From contig OZ020269.1 in the NCBI GenBank assembly GCA_963971225.1, forward strand, positions 1,798,001 through 1,862,000: a stretch of 64,000 nucleotides of DNA. The letters are read 5' to 3'. Position numbers and translations under genes: made by a program. The notes under the pieces are model-generated. The model saw only the letters and a list, made by a program, of their open reading frames with translations, made no database searches and was not told where the DNA came from. Source of the stretch: Melieria omissa (Eukaryota; Arthropoda; Insecta; Diptera; Ulidiidae). The stretch's first letter is position 1. Every line of letters starts with the position of its first letter. Below, in pieces: positions 1 through 12,381 of this stretch.

Positions 1-101
1 CATTATAATTATTTTATACATACCATAGTATACCCCATTCATATTGTTCCGAAAATCCCAGTTCCACGGTTCGTTTTGATTGTATTTGAAAGTAAGACAA
101 C

Positions 102-833
102 TTAAGGGGCACAACTAGTTTGACCGCCTGAAAAAAGGAGATTTTTGTGAATTTTGAATTTTGTGAAGTATTGCATCGAATGTTGTAAAATTTTGCAGAT
201 ATATTTATGCATAAATAATGAATGCAAAGTAATTTTTTCAAATGAAAATATTCGATTTTCAGCAAGTTATCCCCCATCTCCTGAGTCTTAAAAAAAAAAC
301 GTTCTCCCACTGCTGCAGTGATTGTAGCCTTCGCAGTGCCTGAAATCAAAAAAACCAAAAATTTTACTTAACTAGGTTATATTTCCTATACAATGACCCT
401 CGGTTGTAAAAAAATATAAAATGCAACAAAATGGCGGTTTTTTGAAAAAAAAATTAAAATTTTGCTGAAAAATTTGATGGTTTCTGGCCTGGCATAATTA
501 TACTTTTCATCCTATCATTAAACTGGAGGGTCATTGTATGGAAAAACAAATACACAATAAGCTAAAAAAAGACCCAAGTCGATCGGATGATTTGTTATCA
601 AGTTACAGCTGCATCAAATTTGAAAAATGTAGTTTTGAGAAAAATGCGTTTAAAGTTTTAAAACCGTGTTACCGCGTAGTGAACGAGACGGATTTGAGGC
701 TCTGTATCTCAGAGAGTTTTACGAATTCGACAAAATCCGTTCGTATACTTTTTCTATGATAGTTATACTATAAAAATATGAAATAAAACAAAAAACGAAA
801 TTTTCAAAATTTCAAACTAGTTGTGCCCCTTAA
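102..833. mobile_element. TTAA-flanked inverted-repeat element, non-autonomous
   Basis: A 17-bp perfect inverted repeat GGGGCACAACTAGTTTG at 106-122 is matched by its complement at 813-829. Each outer end is bordered by TTAA (102-105 and 830-833). A TTAA duplication is the hallmark of piggyBac-type elements, but those usually begin CCC rather than GGGG, so the superfamily is left open. The roughly 690-bp interior is AT-rich, and neither of its short reading frames has a recognisable domain. Confidence 0.6.
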
Positions 834-900
834 ATCATTCAGCGCAAACGCACACTAACAACCACTTTATTTACAGAATTACACTTTGCTTGTATCTACA

Positions 901-1840
901 CTAGGCATCGCAATCCCGGGATCCCGGACTTTTTCCAGTCCCGAAAATCCCGGGATTCAAATCTTTTAATCCCGGGATTTTCGGGATTGCAAAAGATGCT
1001 TCAAAGTTCAAATGAAATAAATTTAAAAGCACAAAAACCCAATTCCTTATCTGAAGGAGGAGGGAGGGGATAGAGGGCGTCTTTTGCAAAAGGCTTATAA
1101 TTATTTACTAAGCATTCAACCAGCAAGTGTTGAATCTGAAAGATGTTTTCTATCAGCAGGGTTTATTTGCAATAAATTTCGCTCTAGATTAGAGGGCAAA
1201 ACATTTAATGCCTTAGTATTTTTAAGATCTCAGTTTTTAGTTAATCACAACGCTTAACTTTTTTATCGAAATAATCAAAGTAAAACTAAAAGTACTAACA
1301 AATTAACTATTTTATTTTTTTTTATCAAATATGCGTATATATGTACTTTATGATACATTTGATGCAAAGCAATAAGTTATGTTTAAGTGTCATTTTTGGA
1401 TAAAACAAAATGTTATCAAACTGAAGTTAAATGTCAAATGAAAAACTTTTAAGTTAAACAAAATGTGGTCAAGGATGACTATGTTTATTTATTTGATTTA
1501 AATTTAAACTGACAATTTTGAATGTAATTGACAACTGATTGTAAATGACAACTGGATTTTGGTGATGTGCCGCGCACAACCAACCACTTCGACGACTCAA
1601 CACCGACTGCCTCCCTTTCCGCCTTACAATGTGATTAAATTCAAGATAAAAAATCTTAAAACTACCCCAAATGTGATTAAACTGTGTCCATTTTTATGGT
1701 AAATATATTATAAACAAGTATTTATGCAATTTGGTAAAATTGTTTTATTTAACAAATTTGTTATTTGAATCCCGGGATTAAATCCCGGGATCCCGGGATT
1801 TGACTTTTCAATCCCGAAAATCCCGGGATCGCACTTTGCT
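901..1840 (+). mobile_element. hAT-type element relic with CCCGGGAT arrays
   Basis: Clusters of the 8-mer CCCGGGAT and its complement lie at both ends (about 911-990 and 1768-1830). They are arranged as inverted subterminal arrays, as in many hAT elements where the transposase binds repeated subterminal motifs. Between them is a hAT C-terminal dimerisation segment. Exact termini and a target duplication could not be fixed; the 10-mer CACTTTGCTT occurs just outside both ends but not flush with them. Confidence 0.55.
1081..1257 (+). pseudogene. hAT transposase C-terminal dimerisation domain fragment
   Basis: The + frame ending at the TAA at 1255-1257 reads about 58 codons containing PASVESERCF, SAGFICNK and RSRL. 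This is the usual order of the hAT dimerisation block (S-V-E-S-E-R-x-F-S-x-A-G, then N-x-x-R-S-R-L). No catalytic portion lies upstream; a G-rich non-coding stretch precedes it. It is a remnant of the transposase 3' end inside the CCCGGGAT element and cannot be active by itself. Confidence 0.7.
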
Positions 1841-2372
1841 TATTCAACTAAGATTCGACCCCTTGCGCTGCCACTGCTGCTTTTATACCAGTTTTCTTAT
1901 CGCGCCGAAGTTTATTGCAACTTCCAATTGGAAAGCGCTCGACCATTTTCGCACAGCCCATTTCTTCGAGAACCATCCTTCCCATATCGGACTATACCAA
2001 GCGAATTTATACCAGTTTTGCTGTACTTCAAAGTGCATGCCTAAAAGTATGCTTGCAAAAGCGTTCATGCACAGCACAGAGTGCCTTTTCGTTTCAATAT
2101 TGACAAAAAATTTGCTTGTTCCACCTATTCTCATATACACATTTCTATTTATTACGCATTTACATTTACAAACAATTTATTTGTCTCCCATATACATATA
2201 TATTTCGCTCGACAAGTATTCAAATTCGTTTCAACGAATTTTCCCATTTCCAACTCTTCCCATTCTCAATAATCGTTCGCGCAGACGCGGTTATACTACA
2301 CGTCTATTTCCCAACACCCGACAATTATATATATTCAAACTTTTTACTCTCTGTCGAGCTTTTTTAAACAAA

Positions 2373-3690
2373 ATGCCTGTTGAGCGATCCCCTAAACGCC
2401 AACTTATCACAATGGAGACTCCGTCCTACAAATACGCAAAGTCAGCCAGTGCACGTTTGACAGTTCCTGTCACTCGGGAGCCACCAAACACTCGCTCCAA
2501 ACTCTCTAGTCCCAAAGCAACCGATCCTAGTGTTGCAAAATTTATTTTCGAGTCCGATAGACTCGTGCAATTATGCACAAAGTTTTCATCGGCTCCCACT
2601 GAGGATTTGACCAAATCTCTGGTCGAAATTAAGCAAACAAATGTGCAAGCCCAATGGGAGAGGCTTTTGCGCGCACATGAGGCAGTCTTCATTGCTGAAG
2701 ACAACAGCCAGCCCGACGGTTTCAAAGAGTCGGATAGGCAAAAAATCGACGCCTGCATAGACCAGTATGAGTCGTGCATGGCTCAGATGTTGAACATCAT
2801 TGAGATGCTCCAAACTCAGTCCCCCCAGCCCGCTGCGCATATGGAACCGGAACCCTAGAACCAGCAAATACCTCCTACATTTGCCTACAAGTTCCGCCTT
2901 GTGATACCAAAACCTTCTTCGGGGGCTATGAGCAGTGGCCGTCTTTCCGAGACATGTTTACTGCGGTTTACATTGACCACCCCCAGCTGACTCCAGCCCA
3001 AAAATTGTATCACCTCCGATACAAGACGCAAGGTAAAGCCGGTGCTATTGTAAAGCAATATGCATTAACCGATGACAATTTCGGACTCGCGTGGGAATCC
3101 CTAAAATCCCGGTATGAAAATAAACGCATTTTGGTTAACACCCAAATTAGATCCCTTTTAAATATCGCTCCTGCCCACACCGAAAATAGTGAGGCGCTTC
3201 AACGGATCCAAAACACCATAAATAATTTTCTGTCAGTACTAAATTCCCAGGCCGTAGATACAGGCAATTGGGATCCGCTGCTAGTTTATATATGTTGTAC
3301 CAAATTGCCCCAAGAGACACTTGCTCTATGGGAGCAATCATTGACATCCCGGAAGGATCTGCCACCCTGGTCGCAAATGGATGAATTCCTGACCGGCAGA
3401 TACGAGGTAGTTGAACGGCTGTAAAACATTCGCCCTTCTAAGCCAAAATCACAACCCTCGACTTCCAATGTCCTCCCAAATCGGCCACACAAATCCCTAA
3501 ATTATTACACTCAAGTAAAAAGGGACTTCGCATGCAAACTCTGCAACGCAAATCATCCCATACGGACTTGCCAGAGCTTCAAAAGACTCAACCCCAGAGT
3601 CGACTTAAATACGTTAAGAAGCACAATCTCTGCGTAAATTGTCTTGCTACATCGCACCTCACTAAAGATTGTCGGTAACATTCGACCACT
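2373..3690 (+). pseudogene. BEL/Pao-type retrotransposon gag relic
   Basis: The reading starts at the ATG at 2373 (MPVERSPKRQ). It runs to a stop at 2856-2858, resumes in another frame from about 2890 to the stop at 3422-3424, and continues to about 3680. The middle part has the DUF1759-like pattern of BEL/Pao Gag (FGGYEQW, SFRDMF, then a K-x-x-x-L repeat helix region). The last part has the two zinc-binding clusters typical of this group, CKLC-x-x-NHPIRTC and then C-x-NC-x-x-SH with a frameshift between them. At least two frameshifts and one stop make it non-functional. The 5' LTR probably lies in 1840-2330 but I could not set its ends. No protease or polymerase follows; similarity stops near 3890. 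Confidence 0.65.
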
Positions 3691-4011
3691 CCACAGGTCG
3701 CAACAAGTCCAAAACGAACGCACTACAACTCCGCAACTCATTCCCCCTTTTCGGATGCGCAACCCCGCACATCTTCCAGGCAAAGTACGCCCCAAGTACA
3801 AGCCTTACACCACAGAACAAACAATATACAGAATGCGCATCTGGTGTAAAGAAAATTTTCTTTGCGGGTTCCAGCGGTAGGACCCGTTTGTAGATGCGGG
3901 GGAAGCAGTAAAGGGGACGAGAACGCACAGAGCGCGAGAGCGTAAGCTGAGAAGCTGCTTGTTTCAGTAGTACATGTTATGATTTTTGGGTAGTATTTAC
4001 GGACTTTGAGT

Positions 4012-5255
4012 AGTACCAAAGAATATGAAGTAATATAGAACGCGCATGTTTGCGCAAAAGTCTTTTCGGTTGCTATGATGCGAGCGGGAAGAGCGAAGCG
4101 TAGGCATTTGAAAATGTTAGGTTCATAATATTTTCTGTTAGATTTGCGTAGGACAACAGCAAAAAGCTATGTTATTGTTCGCAACGGCTTCACTCGAGTA
4201 CATTGAAGTGGTGGTTGTTGCAGCGTAGTGTTCGCTCAATCATTTTTTGCATGCATGTTTCTTGATCTTGTTTGCCGAAGCGCAAGAAAAAAACAAACAA
4301 CGAACGAAGGCATCGTCATCATCGTTTCAACGAAGATGACTCGGGATTCGCTAATGTTTTTGTTGTTGTCGTTTATTGTGTGTATGCTTTTTTGTGTTGC
4401 CGATTTGCTGCCCAAATTGCTATCATATTTCTATTAATCGAATCTTTGTGGTGTATGGCTTTTTGATGGCCAACGCTTTGATTGATTTTAAAGTTTGGTG
4501 GTTGATCCCAATTTACATAAAATGTTTACAAATATTTTAACGTGGCGAGTTCCATGATGAAATAAACAAGGTGAAGCGAGTAGATGACATACCCTTATTT
4601 TGACAAGAGAGCTTTTGAAAAACTAACGTTTTCAAAATAAATTCTCTGAAAACATGAAAGTCTTCTTCTTTCTTCGCATTAACCCACTTAAGCCTGGTGT
4701 ATCAAAAAATCAATTTCATTATTATTGTAGTGCGTTGTAGGTAAGATTATGCCGATTCGTTGCCGTGGGGGCAGGTCCCCACGCTGCATAATTATTGGTA
4801 TTGAATAATAAAGAAATATGAAACCAAAAATAAATATGTATGTCGTAGCACAACGTAACATGCTTTACTAAAAAACGATTAACATTTATGTAAAACATGT
4901 AAAAAAACATAACAATATGTGAAACAAATTCATTTACAGAAAGAAAATTAAAACTCTTGACTCTCTTACTTTAGAAGAAGAAGTTAAACGCGTATTTTAC
5001 AAATGAAAATTTTTAAACACAATATTTTCGATTTTACGTTTTGATTGGGGTTAAAAATCTTCTCTCAATGTCAAAGCAAAATTGGTTGTCAATTGCTATG
5101 TTTCAAAATAAGGGTATGGGTTGACAAAACTGTCAGCTACTCGCTTCACCTTGTTTATTTCATCATGGCGAGTTCGAAATAAAATTATTTGTTTATATTT
5201 TGACATGGTTGATTTCAAGTTTGAGAATATGGGAAAACTACTACCACAGATAACT
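4012..5255 (+). repeat. Dispersed repeat R, copy 1 (split by a P-type element)
   Basis: Positions 4012-4552 and 5168-5255 match, with scattered changes, the sequence at 31838-32092 joined to 34019-34380. The two copies are interrupted at different points, so each shows the empty site of the other's insertion. Related pieces occur inverted at 12895-13160 and direct at 16880-17040 plus 17668-17700. The small reading frames inside have no domain I recognise. It may be part of a larger old DNA transposon. Confidence 0.65.
4553..5167. mobile_element. P-superfamily MITE (615 bp)
   Basis: Perfect 31-bp terminal inverted repeats at 4553-4583 and 5137-5167 begin CATGATGAAATAAACAAG. The element is flanked by the exact 8-bp direct repeat GCGAGTTC (4545-4552 and 5168-5175). 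The Drosophila melanogaster P element also has 31-bp termini, beginning CATGATGAAATAACATA, and makes 8-bp duplications, so both length and sequence fit. A further inner inverted repeat CATACCCTTATTTTG (about 4588 and 5104) recalls the internal repeats of P. The interior codes for nothing evident. The other copy of repeat R lacks the insertion and supports these ends. Confidence 0.85.
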
Positions 5256-5998
5256 CATCATATAGATGTCCAGCGGCCAAGGAAAAAATGTGTCAAAAAG
5301 TTCGACAAATTTGGCCTCCGATAAGAGCTTTTTGGCCTCTAATGTCACTCACACAAACACCGCTTCACACGCATTGTACTCTGTTTTGAGATACAGAAAT
5401 ATGTGATTTTCTAGTCAAAACGGCGCTTGTCTGTTATCATACCTTTTAAGCAGCCAGTCGGGATTGAGTGTTGATGGTCAAACGCGCAAGCGGGAGTGTC
5501 TCGGACGACGAGTTCGCGGTTCAATCCTCGCTGTAGCCGCCAATAATTTTTTAATGGCTTTCTTTTTAAATATATATTCCTTTTTTTACGACCCGTGAAT
5601 AAAAGATGAATGAACAATTTATTTGGTTTCTAGATCTCTTGATTAGTGAATTGTTTGGTTTTGGATACACATATAATTGTTCGCAAGTTTTAAAATCAAT
5701 CAACCAAGCGCAGCATACGGTTACAAACAACCACACAGCAAAAAGATTCGGTTGATGATGATAGGCGCTCATGGGCGTACCTAGGTATGGGTAGAGGAGG
5801 GTAACTCCCCCTACATAATTCTATATTTTATATACATATGCTCAGAAATCTATATTCTATTTTATTTGAATTTTATATTCTGAATTCGGAAATGTAGTTA
5901 TGTCTTTGCCCCCTTTAATTTGTTGCTGGGTACGCCCAGGCACTTGCTTTTCGCAAAAAAAATGAAAAGATCGGCTAAATCTGCCAAAACGAATGTAA
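5256..5998. other. Intergenic stretch with a tRNA-like box and a small palindromic element
   Basis: No gene is seen. At about 5465-5541 there is a tRNA-like stretch with a B-box-like GGTTCAATCC (5518-5527) about 40 bases after an A-box-like sequence near 5473. It does not fold convincingly as a tRNA and may be a SINE head. At 5772-5938 a 167-bp segment is bounded by the 10-bp inverted repeat TGGGCGTACC without a clear target duplication, perhaps a small MITE. Confidence 0.35.
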
Positions 5999-6460
5999 AG
6001 GCTTGATTACACGTAACGAGTAGAGTGAGAAGACAGCAACTCGAACGAGTACTCGTTTCGTCTAAACGGTAAGGCGAGTGCTTGGTTGAGTCAGTGATCG
6101 ATGAAAGTGGCGAGAGAGCCACTAGAATCACATTTTGTTTGCTAGGCCGAGCGACCACTACTTTACCGTTATATTTTTCTCTTTTCGCAGCGATTCGTGC
6201 AATCGCTCGTCACATTCCGCATCACTCGTGACATGCGGCATCCCTCGTGACATGCGGTATGCGTCACACACCACTTTTCGCTCGGTTGAGTTTAATTGCG
6301 CGAGTTGCTTAGTTCATTTTGTGCATTGTAAAACCGAACTGACTCGCCGCGTGTCGAAATACGTTTGAACAACTCGTCGCTTTTGCTCGCTATCCCAATT
6401 CTTTCGGCCTAGTACCATTTTGATGTCTCGTCACTCGACTCGTTACGTGTAATCAAGCCT
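5999..6460. mobile_element. PIF/Harbinger-type MITE (462 bp)
   Basis: Inverted termini AGGCTTGATTACACGTAA continue to 23 perfect bases, and further with mismatches. They lie at 5999-6021 and 6438-6460 and are flanked by the 3-bp direct repeat TAA (5996-5998 and 6461-6463). A TWA target is the PIF/Harbinger signature. The interior carries repeated CTCGT/ACGAG words and no coding sequence. Confidence 0.75.
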
Positions 6461-7895
6461 TAACTGTTCAGCGGTCACTTCATTGTCGCAATACAGTTAC
6501 GCCGACGCAAAGGATAGACCTGCTGGCGGCGCAGCTATTGACAATGCGTTGCCTTAGCAACGATGTGTATGTATTAGACGTCTGCATGAATGGACTCAAA
6601 ACGTGTTTTGACTCATTCACTCTGAAATTACCTACTCCCTCACTCACATTCATTTTTGTGAATGGGAATGAATGAGTCATAATTTCTCTCCGAGCGAGAG
6701 ATTCACTCAGACAGCACAGAGTAAAATACAGTTTTGAGTGTATTCATAAATTGAATGAGTCATTTTATACTGTACTCAAAGAGAAACTGTATTCACTTTA
6801 TGATATGAATACAGCAAAATCAAATGAATGCATCGCGTCATTCATATTGAGTAGTGTGTCCCAAAATGAAATGAAATGCTTCTCTATCAAGTTTTAGCAA
6901 AGTTTGTTGAGAATAAAACTATTAAATAAGTTAAATTAAATCGAACTATAACAATAATTATATTTAACTAGCAGGTTTTCGCACGCAAGTCAACATAAGC
7001 AATTAATCATGTTTCTCTTTTGTGTCCTCATAAGATTTTTATGAAAAATACTTTTCTTACTATTTCTAAGTGTAACGTTGACTTTCACATGGTGTGAATA
7101 TACAACTTTTAAAAAAAAATTTCCGAAAAATAACAAAACAAAACATTCATTGCACGGTAACATTTAACAAATAAGATCAAAAACATACTAAAACACTACA
7201 AGACGACTTTTATCGAGATCCATAAAATAGACGTGAAACTAGATATCATACAAAGCCACCATCATCTTGATCATCATCTGATCATCTTGCGTACTCAGTT
7301 CTTAATTTTCTGATTTTTGATTTTCTGAAAGGGTTTTAGTATTGCAATGATATAAGAATTTAAAAAAAATTGTTCAAATAGCCGCGCTCATACAATGATA
7401 AAAATAAGAATATAAAATGAAAGAGAAAATAAGAATTCTTCGCCGTTTGCAAAACTCTTATTTCTGAACCTCTCTAACCCCTGCCCCCTAGCTACGGCCT
7501 TGTAAAACAGCACTCTCTTTAGTGAATATTCAATACTCACTTGTACGTAAGTTTATCAACATTCTTTAGCATCATTTATATATGACAACGGTATATACAT
7601 TCTTTGTTTCCATTGCTGATAGTCGTTGATAATTTATTCACTTAGATCTAAACATTATGTTCTAAACCCTTCGCAAAATTGCAAGTGTCGGAGTGCCAAA
7701 ATAATAAGTTAACGATAAAAAAAGTTGAATTTTGTGGTAAAAAAATCGAAATTTTAATAAAGTGGTATATTGTAAAGGTAAGTTTATATTATCTACTGAA
7801 AGTATGGGTTGGCTGCAAAGTACTTGCTTAAGTATAAATACAATAAAGCCCTTATACCAGATGTGCCGACAAGCTTAGTAGTGCAGTATTTTTGC
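6461..7895. other. AT-rich non-coding stretch
   Basis: No gene is recognised. Between about 6590 and 6870 the words GAATGAGTC and GACTCATTC recur in both orientations around CTCTCCGAGCGAGAG, which suggests a decayed palindromic element, but no termini could be fixed. The remainder, 6900-7895, is plain AT-rich sequence. Confidence 0.4.
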
Positions 7896-8520
7896 TGATT
7901 AATTTAATTTAATTTAAGTTAATTTAATTTAATTTAATTTAATTTAATTTCATTAAATTTAATTTAATTTAATTTAATTTAATTTAATTTAATTTAATTT
8001 AATTTAATTTAATTTAATTTAATTTAATTTAATTTAATTTAATTTAATTTAATTTAATTTAATTTAATTTAATTTAATTTAATTTAATTTAATTTAATTT
8101 AATTTAATTTAATTTAATTTAATTTAATTTAATTTAATTTAATTTAATTTAATTTAATTTAATTTAATTTAATTTAATTTAATTTAATTTAATTTAATTT
8201 AATTTAATTTAATTTAATTTAATTTAATTTAATTTAATTTAATTTAATTTAATTTAATTTAATTTAATTTAATTTAATTTAATTTAATTTAATTTAATTT
8301 AATTTAATTTAATTTAATTTAATTTAATTTAATTTAATTTAATTTAATTTAATTTAATTTAATTTAATTTAATTTAATTTAATTTAATTTAATTTAATTT
8401 AATTTAATTTAATTTAATTTAATTTAATTTAATTTAATTTAATTTAATTTAATTTAATTTAATTTAATTTAATTTAATTTAATTTAATTTAATTTAATTT
8501 AATTTTATTTTATTTTATTT
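7896..8520. repeat. Pentanucleotide satellite (AATTT)n
   Basis: About 610 bp of near-perfect tandem AATTT, more than 115 units, run from about 7896 to 8505. There are only two interruptions near the start (AAGTT near 7917 and CATTAAATTT near 7951). The array then grades into a few ATTTT units to 8520. Such purity implies recent expansion or gene conversion, and the true length may be misassembled. The array directly precedes the hAT transposase. Confidence 0.97.
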
Positions 8521-8750
8521 ATTGTATTGCATTTCAAACACAGTTTTAATGTTAAAAAATAAAGTCGTTGTTTAGTTACTGAAATAACTTAATTATTTTT
8601 TTCTTAGAACGCCCTCAATAAATTAAGTAAAAAATTAATAAATGAAAAAAACTAAAAATATGTATTTAATTTTTCATTATTAGCTACCATATTACATATA
8701 TAACATTCTTTGGAAAATATTGTTGCGTTCGAGGGTTTTAAAATAAAAAA

Positions 8751-10502
8751 ATGGATTTGCAAGAGGTAAAAAGTTATTATATAGTATGTATATGTTAAAA
8801 TTGTTTTACAACTTTTATCAGGAATCCACGAATGATTCAGAAGCTTCGGATCAAACAATGGCAAGCACTAGTGAATCACTAACTAATGCCTTAATCAAAA
8901 ACAAAATTCAATCTGGCGACTACAAAATTACCAATAAGAGGGGTAGAAGCAAGATTTGGAACACGTTTGGAACAGTAGAGGATGCTAATGGCGTTGAAAT
9001 AAAGAATTTTGTGCCATGTAGAACATGTTCTAGTGTTCAAAAATTTTCAAGAAGCACCTCCAACTTAGTACGACATCGATGTTATATTTTAAGCAATAGT
9101 CGCAGAATCCAACCCCAAGCTTTAGTTGACTCTGAAACGAAGAAGGCCGGAATTCGAATTGCGACAGAATGGGTTGTGGAAAATTGTCGACCGTTTAACC
9201 TCATACAAGATAGTGGCCTAAAAAAGTATGCGCAGTTCTTGATTTCGGTCGGAGCGAAATTTGGGGAAAATGTTGACGTAGATGACTTACTGCCGCATTC
9301 TACCACGATTGGCAGAAATATTGAAAAACTTTACGAACGTTACAAGAAAATAGTGTACGACGATTTTAAAAGCAATACGGCAGACGGATATGGTGTCACT
9401 ACGGATTTATGGACAGACGACTTCATACGAAAATCTTATTTGTCATGTACTGTCCATTACATTAAAAATTCTCATATAACGAGTAGACTTCTTAAAATCA
9501 AATCTATGGAGGGAACTTCATGCACAGGTAAATATAAACTCTGTGGTCAAAAACGATAACCGCTTAAGTTTACTTAAGACTGTGCCACACAATTGTTATA
9601 GTAAACACAAACTTCCTTAGACGGCGTTAGACTGCTTTTTCACACCTCCAACGTCAACTTTTATCTTCCTCTTTTGTATTTCAGGTGACCATATACGCTT
9701 GCAAATTCAAAGCATATTGAATGAGTTTGGTGGCGAGCTAGATGATAAAGTTTTAATTGTTACTGATAGGGGAGCTAACATGGTTAAAGCGTTTCGGGAG
9801 AATCGGCATATTGCGTGTGCAAACCATTTACTGCATAATGTAGTACAAAAATCTATAAAAGACATACCCGAAATTTCTGAAATTTGTACTCAATGTACTG
9901 CAGTTGTAAAGTTTTTCAAAAAGTCATCTGTCAATTCAACACTAAAGATGTCACTTAAAAGCTTTTCCTGCACAAGATGGAATACAATTTATTATTTGTT
10001 AAATTCAATCGAAGTAAATTGGGCGGATATTATAAATGTTTTGCAAGAAAGAAATGAGCTAATGAGGATAGCCAACATTAATATAAATTATGTAAGTGCT
10101 ATGGTGCAAATTTTAAAAAATTTTGAAGAAACATCAAAAAAGCTTGAAGGCTCTAACCACCCTACACTACATTTGATCTTAGTTCATATTCATAACTTAA
10201 AGAAATTTTGTGGAACTCTGACAGACAATTTTGAACCTATACGGAAATTTAAAGATAAACTTAATTTTTATATAAATACTTTATTGCTCCCAAATTTGAC
10301 CATTTATCATAAAATTGCTTTATATTTGTTTCCTCCAACTAATAAGTTAGTTCTTTTTAATGAAAGTGAGAAAGATTTGGTCAAAGAAACCTGTATTCAA
10401 ATAATGAGAAGCTACTTGAATGATTCCGATTTGATGATACTATGTATCATGCCAAAGAAAATTATTTTCTTTATATTCTTTGATCATGCACAAAATTTTT
10501 AG
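8751..10502 (+). pseudogene. hAT transposase, two introns, truncated 3' end
   Basis: A likely first exon begins at the ATG at 8751 (MDLQE). A 56-nt intron at 8766-8821 (GTAAAA...TCAG) and a 157-nt intron at 9528-9684 (GTAAAT...TTCAG) keep the frame. Exon 2 has a BED-type zinc finger (CRTC, then SNLVRHRC), and later VTTDLWTDDF with the first catalytic Asp. Exon 3 gives VLIVTDRGANM with the second Asp and CANHLLHNVV, the usual hAT order. The third acidic residue and the C-terminal dimerisation block are missing: coding similarity stops near 10440 and the frame ends at 10502. The preserved frame suggests a fairly young but 3'-truncated copy. Termini were not found. Confidence 0.75.
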
Positions 10503-10916
10503 TGCCGATTCATTTATATCACATTTTTTGAACACATTATTAATTTCCGGTATAACCGATTAAAAAGGTTTATAAAAAAAAGCGTTAAATGTTAAGAGCA
10601 ATTTTGCTTCCCGCCCAGCCTTGAACCCGAGGCGAAATTTACGAAAAAGAAATTACGGACATCTGATGTGCTGTCTACCTGTTACACCAAATACAGTACG
10701 TGATCGTTGTAGCTAAAATCATAAATATATGTTGCAAAAAGGAATATCACAAGCAAGAAAAGAAATTCAAAATTAATTCAATCCGACAAAAGTTCTGGAT
10801 GAGCACATGCAGTTGTGTGCGTAAAATAGCTTTGCGGAAAAAACTGTAATTCAGAGCTTGAAATTTTTGTGCCGTTTTCGTCGTATGAGACTAGACATCT
10901 ATATGATAATCTGTGC
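10503..10916. other. Non-coding stretch with a weak tRNA-like box
   Basis: Nothing codes here. On the minus strand a GGGTTCAAGGC B-box-like word (10621-10631) follows an A-box-like AACAGGTAGACAGC, but the spacing and arms do not make a tRNA. Near 10885-10912, GACATCTATATGAT...CTACTAC resembles, in inverted form, the end of repeat R copy 1 near 5240-5270. Confidence 0.3.
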
Positions 10917-11380
10917 TACTACTATATTGACTTCAAAACACTTCAAATCAAAAATAATTAGATACGTGTTTTAATTTTTTTTTAAATCGAAATCTAACGG
11001 ACAAACCAAGGGTTAAAAGATTTGAACAAGCATAATTTAATAGGTCTATTGACTTTCAATATGTTGAAAGCACTACTAAAGCACTAAATGAAGAAATAAA
11101 TAATAAGACAAGTATTTTGTCATATGAAAAATGTGATTTAGGAATGCCTACGTTTAAAAATAGTATAAATATTCTACACCTGAATTGTTCCATGGCGAAT
11201 GATGTGACCATAAATTTACAATATAAGATTTTATTATTTTAGTTCTTTTGAACAAGCATTATATGTGGGCCGCAAGAAAAATTCCAAAGAACGGGACGGA
11301 AAATTATTAATAATAAAGCTAATAAAAACGTCTTCCTTTCTTTCCAATTTCCCTTTTTAATTGTCTTTTGTGATTACTTT
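10917..11380 (+). repeat. Dispersed repeat S, copy 1
   Basis: The stretch from CTATATTGACTTC to TTTAATTGTC matches 34392-34856 over about 460 bp with perhaps ten percent differences, in the same orientation. Shared words include AAATCTAACGGACAAACC and GTTCCATGGCGA. It contains no reading frame of note. Copy 2 directly follows repeat R copy 2, so R and S may belong to one larger element. Confidence 0.75.
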
Positions 11381-11580
11381 TTATTTATTTTTTATTGCCT
11401 GTAGCGATCATATAGATCACCACGCCAGCCATATTTTATTTTCTTTTCTATGATTATGCGCACACTAAAGTCGGCAGTGAGTTATAGAAGAAGAACAAAA
11501 GCCAGCCGCCAGAAAATATACATCGTTTTACAATTTCAGCATTTCGCCAGCGCAACAACAACAACAACAGCACATCGTGT

Positions 11581-12362
11581 TAGAGTCCGACCGATTAATC
11601 GGCATCGGCATCGGCTAGTATCGGCCAATAAAATTGGTATCGGCATCGGCTAGTATCGGCATCGGCCAAAAAAAAAAGAATCGGCATCGGCATCGGCTTC
11701 GGCCTTTTTTGGCCGATGCCACATCGGCTTTTTTTGGCCGATGCCACATCGGTTTTTTTGGTCGATTTTACGATTTTCGATTTTTTAATACGATTTTATT
11801 TGCAGCTGAATCGCACTGTCTTCCTTTTTCATATCTCGCTTTGTATATTTATTACATTTTTATTATACGTTACAAACCAGTCTTGCCTGATTAGGGGGTT
11901 TCTCCTTAGATTTGTTTGGATTTTATGACAAATACTTAAGGGGACAATATTTTTCAGATATTTTTAATCTATTTTTGCTACATCAACACCTTGTTCAGCT
12001 ATATTGGCTATTGGGTCTTTTGTTAATTGCTTGTGCCAAATAGAATGAGCAATTTTCATGAGATATTAATTTTGAATTCTGAATTTTTTGTTTTTTTTAG
12101 TTGTTTATTTTCTCGTTTTCGTTTGTTAATTTGTGATAAATGTGATGAAATGTATTATATATGTAATAGTTCCTTTTGTTGTTTTATAAAATAAGCTGTG
12201 TTTTTGATTGAATTCATTCGTGTTTTTTTTTCTATGGAATCGGCATCGGCATCGGCCGATTTTCGGCCTTTTGACCGATTAATCGGCATCGGCTGATAAT
12301 TGGCCGATGCCGATTAATCGGCATCGGCATCGGCCAAAAAATTTGGTATCGGTCGGACTCTA
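11581..12362. mobile_element. hAT-type MITE with ATCGGC arrays (782 bp)
   Basis: Termini TAGAGTCCGACCGAT are perfect inverted repeats at 11581-11595 and 12348-12362. They are flanked by the exact 8-bp repeat CATCGTGT (11573-11580 and 12363-12370). Inside each end are dense clusters of GGCATC/GATGCC and TCGGC words, about a dozen per side, in both orientations. Repeated subterminal motifs and 8-bp duplications point to hAT. No transposase remains in the AT-rich middle. Confidence 0.8.
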
Positions 12363-12381
12363 CATCGTGTAGCCTTCGTAT

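Noticed and set aside
1800..2372. 5' extension of the gag frame upstream of the ATG at 2373
   Set aside because: It reads through hAT termini and AT-rich LTR-like sequence, has no domain, and is simply open by chance.
6590..6870. MITE built of GAATGAGTC words
   Set aside because: No paired termini or target duplication could be found, so only noted as a repeat-rich stretch.
7896..8520. Possible CRISPR-like regular repeat
   Set aside because: The unit is a 5-bp satellite without spacers, in a eukaryotic region.
10615..10690. Possible tRNA gene on the minus strand
   Set aside because: A B-box-like word is present, but the arms and anticodon loop do not fold.
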